64,000 nt of DNA, taken from assembly GCF_904849725.1 (NCBI RefSeq), contig NC_058523.1, positions 166,514,689 through 166,578,688 on the forward strand. Direction: 5' to 3'. Positions 37,627-47,377 of this stretch are shown piece by piece; the stretch's first letter is position 1, and every line of letters starts with the position of its first letter. Under the pieces are notes generated by a model, which did no database searches, was not told where the DNA came from, and saw only the letters and a program-made list of their open reading frames with translations. Position numbers and translations under genes: made by a program. The DNA is from Hordeum vulgare subsp. vulgare (taxonomy: Eukaryota > Streptophyta > Magnoliopsida > Poales > Poaceae).

Positions 37627-38376
37627 ATGGATCCTCATTCACTTGCTAATCTCTTTAAGAGATCCAATTATGTTGATCCAATTTCTAGTGAGTTGAGTGC
37701 ACTTGATTATCTTTATGGAGTTTTGCTTGATATGCGTGAATCTGAAAATTGTGAGGAAGAAATTTAAGAAGTGATTCACGAGGGCTCCTTGGATGAAAAA
37801 CATGATTGCAATGGTTTCACTATAAATTCTATTAGTGACAATCATGCTAAGAATATGCAAAACCCTAAGCTTGGGGATGCTAGTTTTGCTATGTCCACTA
37901 CTTGTTGCAATGATCATGAGTGGGGCGATGATTTTTCTTATGATCTTGAAAATTTCTTTAAGTCTCATGATGAATATGATATTTGCAATATTATTGAAAG
38001 TGGGTTTGGAGAAGTCATGACTTTACTTGACGATAATCCCACTATTTTTGAAGAGCGTCAACTTTGCATGCATGGGGATCATGAAAAGAATATCCTTTGT
38101 GATAGGTATTTTGTTGAATTTCATTTTGATCCCACATGTAATTGCTATGAGAGAGGAAAATATTGTGGTAGAAACTTTCATGTTACCCAATTACCTCTCA
38201 TTATGTGGAGATTGCTATTGTCTCTTTCTTCTTCCTTGCATATGGTGACTATTGGTTGTCTTGACAATCTGTTCTCTTATAAAATGCCTATGCATAGGAA
38301 GTATGTTATACTTATATGTGATTTTCACATGCTTTATGATGCTCTCGTTGTGCTTCAATTCTTGTCTTTTGTGTGA
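37627..38376 (+). pseudogene. S1b internal ORF, unrecognised acidic protein
   Basis: ATG at 37627 (MDPHSLANLFKRS), 250 codons with one in-frame TAA (37765-37767) after 46 codons; the rest is open to the stop near 38376. The protein is acidic in its first two thirds (CNDHEWGDDFSYDLENFFKS) and has several cysteines (CNCYERGKYC). It ends in a hydrophobic, His-containing segment (PLIMWRLLLSLSSSLHM, LICDFHMLYDALVVL). No gag, protease, RT or integrase motif is present. It lies where gag sits in S1. The role is unknown; one stop in a long frame suggests it was once under coding constraint. Confidence 0.6.
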
Positions 38377-41044
38377 GCATCATTGAATTATCAATGCCTA
38401 GCAAAGGGCGTTAAACAACAACGCTTGTTGGGAGGCAACCGAATGAATTTATCTTTTTCTTTCTGTTTTGCTGCGTCCACGCCATCATAATTCTGTTGTG
38501 ATTGTGTTTTTTGTGCTTCTTTTTGTGTTTGAGCCAAGCAAAACCTTTATGATTAGTCTTGGTAATGGTTGTTTGATCCTGCTGGAAAAAGATAGAAACT
38601 TTTCGCTCATCAGATGATTTTTCATTTTTATTCAGAAAGAGGTTTTGAGTTGATTCTTTTTTCTGATGGTAGATATGCATTTTTCCCAGGCCTTCGTAAT
38701 GTTTCAGATTTTTTGAGGTACCATAAGAATACGAAGTATACATATTGCTATGGACTGGTCTGTTTTTGACAGATTCTGTTTTTGTTGAGTTGGTTGCTTG
38801 TTTTGATGAAGCTATGGTTAGTATCGGGGGGTACTAGCCATGGAAAAGTGAGAATACAGTAGCACAACATTAATATAGATAGAATTCAAGTTTTCTATAG
38901 TACCAAAAGAAGTGGTAGTTTGTTTTCTTGTGCTAATGTTATCGCGAGTTTCTGTTTAAGTTTTGTGTTGTGAAGTTTTCAAGTTTTGGGTGATGTTCTC
39001 ATGAATGATGAGATAAGGAGTGGAAAGAGCTCAAGATTGGGGATGCCCAAGGCATCCCAAGCCAAATTCAAGGACACCAAAAATCCTAAGCTTGGGGATG
39101 CCCCGGGAAGGCATCCCCTCTTTCGCCTTCAATCCATCGGTAACATTACTTGGAGCTATATTTTTATTCACCACATGATATGTGTTTTGCTTGAAGCGTC
39201 TTGTATCTTAGGATTCTTTTCCTTTTGTTGTGTCACAATCATCCTTCCTGCACACCTTTTTGAGAGAGAGAGAGACATGCACTCATCGTGATTTTGCTAG
39301 AATGCTCATAGTGCTTCACTTATATCTTTTGAGCTAGATACTTTTGCTCTTGTGCTTCACTTATATCTTTAGAGCGGTGCGTGATTTGGTAGTTGGCTTA
39401 TGCTATGAAAGTAGTCCCAAATGTGATAGGTACCCAAAGAGGATGCAAAAACCTCCATGTTCATGTGCATTGAGTAGAAACAGAAGTCTTGATTTCTCTC
39501 AATTAATTCTGAGACGTGGATTTGGTAATATTAAGAGCTATGTTAGTAGGGTGTTGTGAATCTAGAAATACTTGTGTTGAAGTTAGTGATTCATGTAGCA
39601 TGCACGTATGGTGATCCGCTATGTTAGGAAGTCGGAGCATAATTGATCTATTGATTGTCATCCTTTGTGTTGAGCTCGGGATCGCGCGATGGTTAACACC
39701 TACCAACCCTTCCCCTCGGAGTATGCGTTTAGCACTTTGTTTCGATTACTAATAAAAACTTTCGCAACAAGTATGTGAGTTCTTCATCACTAATGTGAGT
39801 CCATGGTATAGATGCACTTTCACTTCCCACCATTGCTAGCCTCTCTAGTGCCGCACAATTCTCGTCGGTGCACAAACCCACCAAATCCCTTCCTCAAAAC
39901 ATCCACCATACCTACCTACTATGGCATTTTCATAGCCATTCCGAGATATATTGCCATGCAACTCCCACCGTTCTGTCTCATGACTTGTGTCGTCACTCTC
40001 GTATTTCCATTGCATGATCATAAGATAGCTAGCGAGATGTTTCAACGTCATACGCCTTGCAAGATCGTTGCACATCCCGGTACACTGCTAGAGGCATTTC
40101 CTGTGGAGTCATCATCATCATTTTGAGTTGTGAGTAAATAAAAGTGTGATGATCATCATTATTAGAGCATTGTCCCATGTGAGGAAAAAAATAGGCCAAA
40201 GAGCCCAAGAATAAAAAAAGAGAGGCCTAAGAGCCGAAAAGAAAAAAAAGAGAAAAAGAGAGAAGGGACAATGCTACTATCTTTTTCCACACTTGTGCTT
40301 CATGATAGTACCATGTTCTTCATGATTGACGGCTTCTTGCTTTGTCACTACCATATGCTAGTGGGAATCTTCATTATATAACTTGGCTTGTATATTCCAA
40401 TGATGGGCTTCCTCAAAATGGCCCTAGGTCTTCGTGAGCAAGCAAGTTGGATGCACACCCACTAGTTTTCATTTTGAGCTTTCACATACTTATAGCTCTA
40501 GTGCATCTCTTGTATGGCAATCCCTACTCATTCACATTGATATCTATTAATGGGCATCTCCATAACCCTTTGATATGCCGAGTCAATGTGACCATCTCCT
40601 CCTTTTTGTCTCACAACCACCACCACACTCTATTCCACCTATAGTGCTATATCCCTGGCTCGTGCTCATGTATTGGGTGATAGTTATAAATTTTTTGAGA
40701 AAGTAAGAGTGCGAAAACAATTACTTGGCCAATACCAGGGTTGTACATGATTTACATTAGTTGTGTGAGGATGATGGAGCATAGCCAGACTATATGATTT
40801 TGTAGGGATAACTTTCATTGGCCTTCTTATTTTGAAAGTTCATGATTACCTTGCTAGTTTGCTTGAAGTATTATTGTTTTCATGTCAATAGAAAACTATT
40901 GTTTCGAACCTTACGGATCTGAACATTCATGTCACGTGAAATAAGTTGCAAAGGACAACTATGCTAGGTAGCATTCCACATCAAAAATTCATTCTTTATT
41001 ACTTCCCTACTCGAGGACGAGCAGGAGTTAAGCTTGGGGATGCT
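38377..41044 (+). other. S1b noncoding 3' region and polypurine tract
   Basis: It corresponds to 17534-20170 of S1 in inverse orientation. No coding frame is credible. The polypurine tract AAGCTTGGGGATGC lies at 41030-41043, two bases from the 3' LTR, and the same motif recurs at 39088-39101 and, changed by a few bases, at 39032-39046. Confidence 0.7.
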
Positions 41045-42583
41045 TGATACGTCTCCAACGTATCTATAATTTTTGATGGTTTCATGCTATTATCTTGTCA
41101 AACTTTGGATGTTATTCATGCCTTTTATATATTTTTTGGGAATAACTTATTAACTCAGTGCCAAGTGCGAGTTCCTATTTTTGACCCCTTTTAGAGGAGA
41201 TTTTGAAACGGAGTCCAAACGGAAGAAAATCCCCGAAAATATTTTTTCCGAAACGGAAGAAGATCAGGAAGCTTGAGAGCCAAGGCAGGGGAGCCTGAGG
41301 GGCCCCACAAGCCCCCACCCCGCGGCCAGGGGGGAGGCCGCGGCCCACAGGCTTGTGGGCCCCATGGGCACCCTCTACCCTAGGGGGTGCACCTATAAAT
41401 TTCGTAAAAATCCCAAAAAATGAGGAGACCATCGGAATTACTTTTCCGCCGTTGCAAGCTTCTGTCTCCGCAAGATCCCATCTGGGGCATGTTCTGGTGC
41501 CCTGCCAGAGGGGAGATTCGGATACGGAGGGCTTCTTCATCAACACCATGACCTCTCCGATGATGCGTGAGTAGTTCACCATAGACCTATGGGTCCATAG
41601 CTAGTAACTAGAGGGCTTCTTCTCTCTCTTGGATCTTCAATACAAAGTTCTCCATGATCTTCATGGAGATCTATCCGATGTAATCTTCTTTTGCGGTGTG
41701 TTTGTCAAGATTCGATGAATTGTGGATTTATGATCAGATTATATATGAATCTTATTTGAGTTTCTTCTGATCTCTCTTATGCATGATTTCATATCCTTGT
41801 AATTCTCTTCGAGTTGTGGGTTTTGTCTGGCCAACTAGATCTATGATTCTTGCAATGGGAGAAGTTCTTGGTTTTGGGTTCATACAGTGCGGTGACCTCA
41901 CCCAGTGACAGAAGGGGTAGCGAGGCACACATCATGTTGTTGCCATCAAGGGTAAAAAGATGGGGTTTTCATCATTAGTTTGAGATTATCCCTCTACATC
42001 ATGTCATCTTACTTAAGGCGTTACTCTGTTCGTCATGAACTCAATACACTAGATGCATGCTGGATAGGGGTCAATGTGGGGAGTAATAGTAGTAGATGCA
42101 GAAAGTATCGGTCTACTTGTCTAGGACGTGATGCCTATATGTATGATCATTGCCTTAGATATCGTCATGACTTTGCGTGGTTCTATCAATTGCTCGACAG
42201 TAATTTGTTCACCCACTGTGATATTTGCTATTTTGAGAGAAGCCTCTAGTGAACACTATGGCCCCTAGGGTCTACTCCACACCATATTTTCAGCCTTACA
42301 CTTTTTACTTCGTTGCACTTTCCGCCTTCAGTTCTCAATTTGCAAACAATCTTGAAGGGATTGACAACCCCTTTGAAGCGTTAGGTGCAAGCTTGTTTGT
42401 GTTTTCGCAGGTACTCTGGACTTGACGAGACCCTCCTTCTGGATTGATACCTTGGTTCTCAAACTAAGGGAAATACTTACTGCTCCTGTGTTGCATCACC
42501 CTTTCCTCTTCAAGGGAAAAACCAACTCAAGCCCAGTCTCCGTCAACGTGTCAATTTATGGCGCTATTGTTTGAGAAGTAGCA
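41045..42583 (+). repeat. 3' LTR of S1b
   Basis: TGATACGTCTCCAACGTATC to TTTGAGAAGTAGCA, 1,539 bp. It has about 40 extra bases near its end relative to the S1 LTR, containing TTTATGGCGCTATTG. Confidence 0.85.
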
Positions 42584-42970
42584 CCTTGCATACATGCTTT
42601 GTATTTTATCACTTCAATGGGAGGCCTAGTAAGTGAGATTGATCAGTATGTATATGAGTACTTTTCTGTTGCTAGGTTCAATGCTACTTATGCTAAAAAA
42701 ATTCCTGCAATGGAGGGCAAACAACAATGGGATGTGGTGGATCCTGGGTTCAAATTGTGTGCTCCATTAAAAAACAGCGCCCCTGGTAGACCTAGGAAGA
42801 CAAGAATAAGGGAAAAATCTCAGGGAAAAGGACTTGGAGGAAGGAAAAAAGAAATGAGGCAGGTGTGGAAGGCTTGGCCGTCGAGGCACTCGCTGCAAGG
42901 AATCCATTGACCCAGCTTTTGGGGAAGAAGAACACTGGGGGCTAAAAATGCAACACATGGTCATTTAGAT

Positions 42971-43090
42971 GCTGAAAATGATATAGAGGTTGAAACTAAT
43001 GCTGAAAATGATACAGAGGTTGAAACTGATGCTAATAATGCTACAGAGGTTGAAGCTGATGCTAAAAATGCTACAAAGGTTGAATCTGAT
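42971..43090 (+). repeat. 30-bp coding tandem repeat in the MULE transposase tail
   Basis: Four 30-bp units (42971, 43001, 43031, 43061) each encode a variant of AENDTEVETD. The repeat is acidic and follows the damaged zinc knuckle. Confidence 0.8.
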
Positions 43091-43800
43091 GTTGCAATTG
43101 CTACATATACACCAACAGCGTCATCTGTTGTAAGGTGCAATTGCTACAGATGTTCTCGTTTCAATTTTTGCTTCATGAGATGTTCTCATTTCATTTTTTT
43201 GCTTCATTTAATGTTCTCATTTCACTTGTAGCCCAACAAAGAAGTACAAAAAGGCAGCTGATAGAGGGGTGTCACCAGCCAAGAAGAGGCTCAAGTGTGC
43301 ACGAGATCCGACAATAGGATGTGTAACTGGAAGCAGCCAGCTAAGCAAAGAAGTGAGAAAAATTGTCACCACAAGGAGGAGTTCAAGGCTCTTAACTAAC
43401 CCTGCAACCTACACCGGGAGCAACAAGATGAAAGACCTGTGACTGGAATAATTTAGTGGTTTTTCTTTGTTGTTTAACAACTATGTGTGAACTAGTTAGC
43501 TGCTATCTTAAGTGTGTGATGCTGAAATTATGAACTTATGTAATGCTAAACTTGTGAGCTGCTATCTTGAATGTGCAATGCTGATTGTGAATGATGAAGT
43601 TATGCTATTTTGTGAGCTGCTAGTTCCAAATATTATGTGAGCTGGTAGTTCCAAATTGTTCAAAGCAAGCTGCCAAGCAAGATTCCTGAGTCATTTCCAA
43701 ATAGAAACATCACATCATTCCCAAATCACAACATTGTTCTTGGGATAATACATTCCCAAACTAAGCTCCATCACAACATACACTACAAACGGAAACCCAT

Positions 43801-44456
43801 TTAATATGTATTATTAGACCAGCCAAAAACAAATGTGGCCAAAATGCTAATACCAAGAACTATGATAAATCCCCATGCTTGCATAAGCTCGTTCCTCTTC
43901 TTCATCTTTAGCTTCTTGTTCTTCTCGGTTAGATAAATCACCCTCCTCTCTAAATCATGAGCTTTTAGCCAGCTCTTCTCCAATCCCGCATGACGCTCCT
44001 CAAATGCACGAGCAACACGTTCGGTCGGTGGCGGGTCAATCCACATAACCCAGTCACATTCATCAGGAAGCTGCAAAATCAATGATCAAATTAGAAAGAG
44101 GAGAAAGAGCGGAATCGAATCAAGCTTAAAAGACAAACACTTACATCAAGAGGGCAGCCGAGAAACCTTCTACCGGAGCTTGCTCCTCCCCAGGCGACGC
44201 GACGAGTAGGAATAAGGCCATGGCCAGGGCACCGCCGCTCGACCGAACCTCAAGGCCACATAATGTCAGATCAGGGATGTAAATCTCCGATTCAAACTAA
44301 ACTATCCCAACACCATCAACCTAACAGCAAAAAAACCCGAATTGATGAACCCTAATTCTGCAATATGCCCAAATCTCCCCCAAATCAACACTAAAACTTA
44401 CATTGGCGCCCACCGATGGGCTCGCGGAAGACGTGCCCGACGTACACATTGCTCAT
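43801..44456 (-). CDS. GRF-type zinc-finger protein with coiled coil and C-terminal membrane segment, carried by the MULE
   Basis: Proposed three-exon gene on the minus strand: exon 1 44456-44402 (ATG at 44456, donor GTAAGT), exon 2 44248-44145 (acceptor TTGAG, donor GTAAGT), exon 3 44070-43801 (acceptor TTTGCAG, TAA-type end at 43801). The phases join and give 142 residues without a stop. The GRF finger has ligands in CPGHG, GRRFLGC and ECDW (followed by VMWIDPP). A basic coiled coil follows (ERRVIYLTEKNKKLKMKKRN), then a hydrophobic helix FIIVLGISILATFVFGW. GRF fingers bind nucleic acid in several plant and animal proteins. It converges on the transposase gene and starts close to the right TIR. 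Exon 1 is the least certain part; exons 2 and 3 are well supported. It may be a second MULE gene or a captured host gene. Confidence 0.65.
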
Positions 44457-44591
44457 CACGTCGTGCCCGGCCTGCCCCTCTCTCTCCACACACGGAATCG
44501 CCCGATCCAGTGCATGGTCAAAAATACCCCTGTCATCGTGAGGAAGAAGAAAGAGGGGAGAGAGAGTGCACCGGTTAGTTGGGCCTAGAAA

Positions 44592-44783
44592 TAAGGAAGG
44601 AGGGGCAAAGATGTCAAAGAAACAACACGTTAGCAGTCAAACAGCCTTGACTGGACGGAAACGGCTCGGAGGGACATTTCTATAATGGAACATGACGGCG
44701 GAGGGGCATTTTTGAGCAGGCTTTCAAATTAGGGGTATATCTTATTAGGTGGTTTGAGTTAGGGACATAAATGCAAATGGCCC
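44592..44783 (-). repeat. Right terminal inverted repeat of the MULE
   Basis: Reverse complement of 33609-33800. Ends GCAAATGGCCC at 44783. Confidence 0.8.
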
Positions 44784-45135
44784 AAGCATTTAAAGAATGA
44801 ACCACATGTTAGAGGATCCATGACAATATAACTTCTATGTGAATGTAAACAAACATAACCATTATGTTGTCTTCCTTGTCCGACATCAACACTTTGATTA
44901 TTATATAATATTTGGTGCGGCTGAGTATCATAAAATATGTCCAAGATAGTATATTTGTATGTGAATCTCATCTCCTCTATCATAATTTTGCATGGATTGT
45001 ATAAATGACTAATTCTATGTTTGTTCACTCCCAAGAACTTTTATCTATCACATTTTTCTATGTGAAGTCATTACTCTCCATGGGATTAGCATATGATTTT
45101 TCTATGTGAAGTCATTACTCTCCATGGGATTAGCA
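44784..45135 (-). other. S2 spacer, right of the MULE
   Basis: AT-rich, no ORF, the continuation of 32472-33608 after the MULE. It ends in a 44-bp direct duplication against the truncated LTR of element T. Confidence 0.5.
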
Positions 45136-45136
45136 T
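45052..45136. repeat. 44-bp tandem duplication at the edge of element T
   Basis: The unit 45052-45095 (ATTTTTCTATGTGAAGTC...) is repeated at 45096-45136, and the second copy runs straight into the truncated LTR. Confidence 0.85.
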
Positions 45137-46856
45137 AGTGGCGATTGAATGTGTACGTTACAGGTAATGTACGCCCTAAATTGTAGCGACCCGACTCAAG
45201 GCGAGTCAAGCCTCTGGTGTTTCCGTACCATCCCAAGATCATGCTGGTACACACACAGTACATAATGTATATATTCAAGAGTTCAATCACACAGCTTTAT
45301 TAATCGAAATCTCATAAAGAGTACTTTATTACAATAAAGGATTACAATAAAGTGGCTGAAGGCCATCTCATGAGATTATCTAACGAAGACTAGCGGAAGC
45401 ATCAGGTAGACGAGTCCATCCGACTCCAAGGGCATGTCTTTGAGCGTAGATCGTAGCCTCACTCCTGGTCGGAAAAGTACTCTACAACATGATACGTTGC
45501 AGCCGTATAGGTCGGCATATTGAATATGTCGGCAAGTCATCAAAGAGAGGAGTAAAAATAATAATCAACTATCTCTACATGCATATTTGGCCGGTGGGGC
45601 TAAGTTTTGCATAAAGCCAGTTTTATCCTACGACAAGAGGGGTTGGAAGCAAAATATTACTACATTGTTTGTTGTTAACGAGATGGTTCCGCCAACCAAT
45701 TCTCGTGCCCGAATGGTTGTTAACACCCACATCATTATTAAGTTGTGTCGAGAGTTCAGGGGAAATTCAATGCCTTCGGCTCGGTCTCGGTCTCGGCATG
45801 GAAAGAGGAAGAAGATGGAAGGAGAAGATGGCCGACGGGGGGAGTGGCTCGGCCAGTGGGCCCATCGGGCAGAGAGAGAGAGAGGGGAAAGGTAGGGGTC
45901 GGTCGGCCGGGATTCAAGGGATTCAATCCCTGGGGCTGGGGATTCGGCCCAAGGCCTAAAAAGCGCTCGGGGCGGTGGTTTCTAAAAAAAAAGTACTTTC
46001 CTAATTTCTAACTCTTTCCGAAACAGAAAATAAAAACTAATAAAGAGGAAATAAATCAAAATATTAATATAGGGTATTATATACCAAAAAAATCCAAAAA
46101 ATAAAATATAGATGATGGGCATTTTTCCACGGCAAAAATAAAAACTTCAGAAAAAATTATTTTCACAAAATTGCCTAAAAGATTTATTTTATTTTGCAAA
46201 TAATTTTCAAATGACCCTCTAAGTTTTATGGTGCAAATAACATTCAAAATGCCCGGGTATTTGAGGGTCATGTTCCTCCGCTCTTTTCTGTTTGACAGAA
46301 TGTATTTCCCGGCATTTCTTGAGTGGAGAAAACAAATAGAAATGCAAGAGAATTCAAATGCAATTATCTCCGTTCAAATCCTTTATAGTTGAAGAAGTCA
46401 TGTCATCTTCTCTCTTTGCTTTCAAAATATTGAATTCACCGGAGAAGGGGAAAGTCATTTTATTCACTCTCATTCAAAAGTTTCAAAAAGTTTCAAATTT
46501 CACACAAGTTTCAATCACTCACGCAACCAACAAACAATCAATCTAATAATTATATTAACATTCCAAAATTTATAATTTTGGGATGTTACATAAATGCTAA
46601 TAAATGCACCTGGAAACGTATGACCGTTTTCCTCCACGGGGGTTACGATGTACCGAGTGGTATCCAGTCGGTTAGCTTGATATCCTCCGAATGCTAGTCT
46701 CCGACTGGATGATCGAGGGTACGTTACCGACTGGATGACAGGGACTCCTTAATTCAGTCGGAGCTGACTAAGGGCCTAGTCCTTTGCGAGGGGTAGTCCT
46801 TGGGTAGGACCTACAGGGCAGGCCTATGACCCTACCCTGGGACTATAACCCCATCA
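45136..46856 (-). repeat. 3' LTR of element T, truncated and split by X2
   Basis: Parts 45136-45181 and 46591-46856 match 58202-58508 of the 5' LTR. The segment equivalent to 57952-58201 is missing. The polypurine tract (minus strand CATTCGGGGACTAA) adjoins at 46857. Confidence 0.85.
45182..46590. mobile_element. Solo LTR X2 (short form of the X1 family)
   Basis: TGTAGCGACCCGACTCAAGG to TTTGGGATGTTACA, with a perfect TAAAT duplication (45177-45181, 46591-46595). The empty site CCCTAAATGCTAAT is intact in the 5' LTR at 58241. It matches both ends of X1 but lacks roughly 2 kb of its middle. No ORF of note. Confidence 0.8.
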
Positions 46857-47240
46857 TTAGTCCCCGAATGGATTGGGGTTGGAACGACGAAGTGATGTTT
46901 GAAGTTTGGATCCGACTCGAACGGACTTGGCTTGGCGTTTCTTGCCTCGGTCCATTTTGACTTTTCTGATCGACGATCCGAGTGGAAGTACTCGCGAAAC
47001 AGACTATCGGGAGCCAAGTGCTTCTGCGGCATCTTCTGACGCGACCGATCAACTAACAGCGGCGGATTTTCCGAGATCCTCAAATTTCGGTTTCCGCGCG
47101 CTCAGCGGGGATGACGCCATCGCGCTCGAGTAGCGCCAGTCGCCTCGATTCTTGCGCCTTCAACCTCTCCACTAATATCACCGCGGTGGGTCGGGGGGAT
47201 AAGGTTTCGGGGCCACCTGCCAGTGACCCAGTCGGAACCC

Positions 47241-47249
47241 TATTTAAAT
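47241..47249 (+). promoter_or_regulatory. Possible TATA box of the element T antisense gene
   Basis: TATTTAAAT lies 137 bp upstream of ATG 47378, followed by GC-rich and CT-rich leader sequence. It is in the plus strand between the 3' LTR and the antisense ORF, so the antisense gene probably has its own promoter rather than using the LTR. Confidence 0.4.
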
Positions 47250-47377
47250 CTCGGCGGCGAGGCTTCTTCGTTACGCTCGCCGAATCTCTCGCTCTTGCCT
47301 GCTCTGTCCTTCTCGCCACCTCTAGCGCTTCTACACTCCTTCCTTCTCCTTCCTCCCAAGGGCTCGCAGTTGCCGCC

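Larger units (their letters stand above)
36494..42583 (+). mobile_element. S1b: S1-related non-autonomous Gypsy element carrying a non-gag ORF
   Basis: 5' LTR remnant 36494-37379, perfect tRNA-Asp PBS 37390-37407, one ORF 37627-38376, 2.7 kb noncoding region, polypurine tract 41030-41043, intact 3' LTR 41045-42583. LTRs and 3' region match S1, but gag-protease is absent and a different ORF occupies its place. The 5' LTR lacks about 650 bp at its outer end, so the left target duplicate is lost; CCTTG follows the right end. It splits the MULE SWIM finger coding sequence. Confidence 0.8.
34024..43442 (+). pseudogene. MuDR-type transposase of the MULE, interrupted by S1b
   Basis: Exon 1 starts at ATG 34024 with a GGTAAG donor at 34098. 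Exon 2 (34231 on) has an N-terminal PB1-like part (WTFNQLRSAICAQYPWGVYD), an Arg/Ser-rich stretch and an acidic stretch. The MuDR DNA-binding region spans an intron (about 35171-35283). The MULE transposase domain follows (35680-36210: ESWTWFFQNLRELIGYPSGL, ECMTHLAANF). The SWIM finger is split: its CxC half is decayed (about 36470-36490) and CIHAL lies at 42585 beyond S1b. The tail has a damaged zinc knuckle, a 10-residue repeat, and a last exon ending TGA 43440-43442. Expected VDATSL reads VEATSL (GAA 35720-35722) and expected TDACKG reads TNACKG (AAT 35906-35908). Stops and frameshifts occur throughout. Not functional. Confidence 0.85.
33609..44783 (+). mobile_element. MULE (Mutator-like DNA transposon) with transposase and a second, convergent gene
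   Basis: It is bounded by about 192-bp terminal inverted repeats (33609-33800 and 44592-44783) that match over most of their length, for example CTAACTCAAACC, CTCAAAAATGCCCCTCC and GTTTCTTTGACAT. Flanking 9-mers are AATGATCTA and AAGCATTTA, 6 of 9 identical, fitting the 9-bp Mutator target duplication with decay. Inside are a plus-strand MuDR-type transposase gene (34024-43442) and a minus-strand GRF zinc-finger gene (43801-44456). Gypsy S1b is inserted in the transposase gene. Without S1b the element is about 5.1 kb. It lies in the S2 spacer. Confidence 0.85.

Noticed and set aside
37639..37968. Minus-strand frame opposite the S1b ORF
   Set aside because: Shadow of the plus-strand frame; its composition is the reverse of an AT-rich coding strand and it has no motif.
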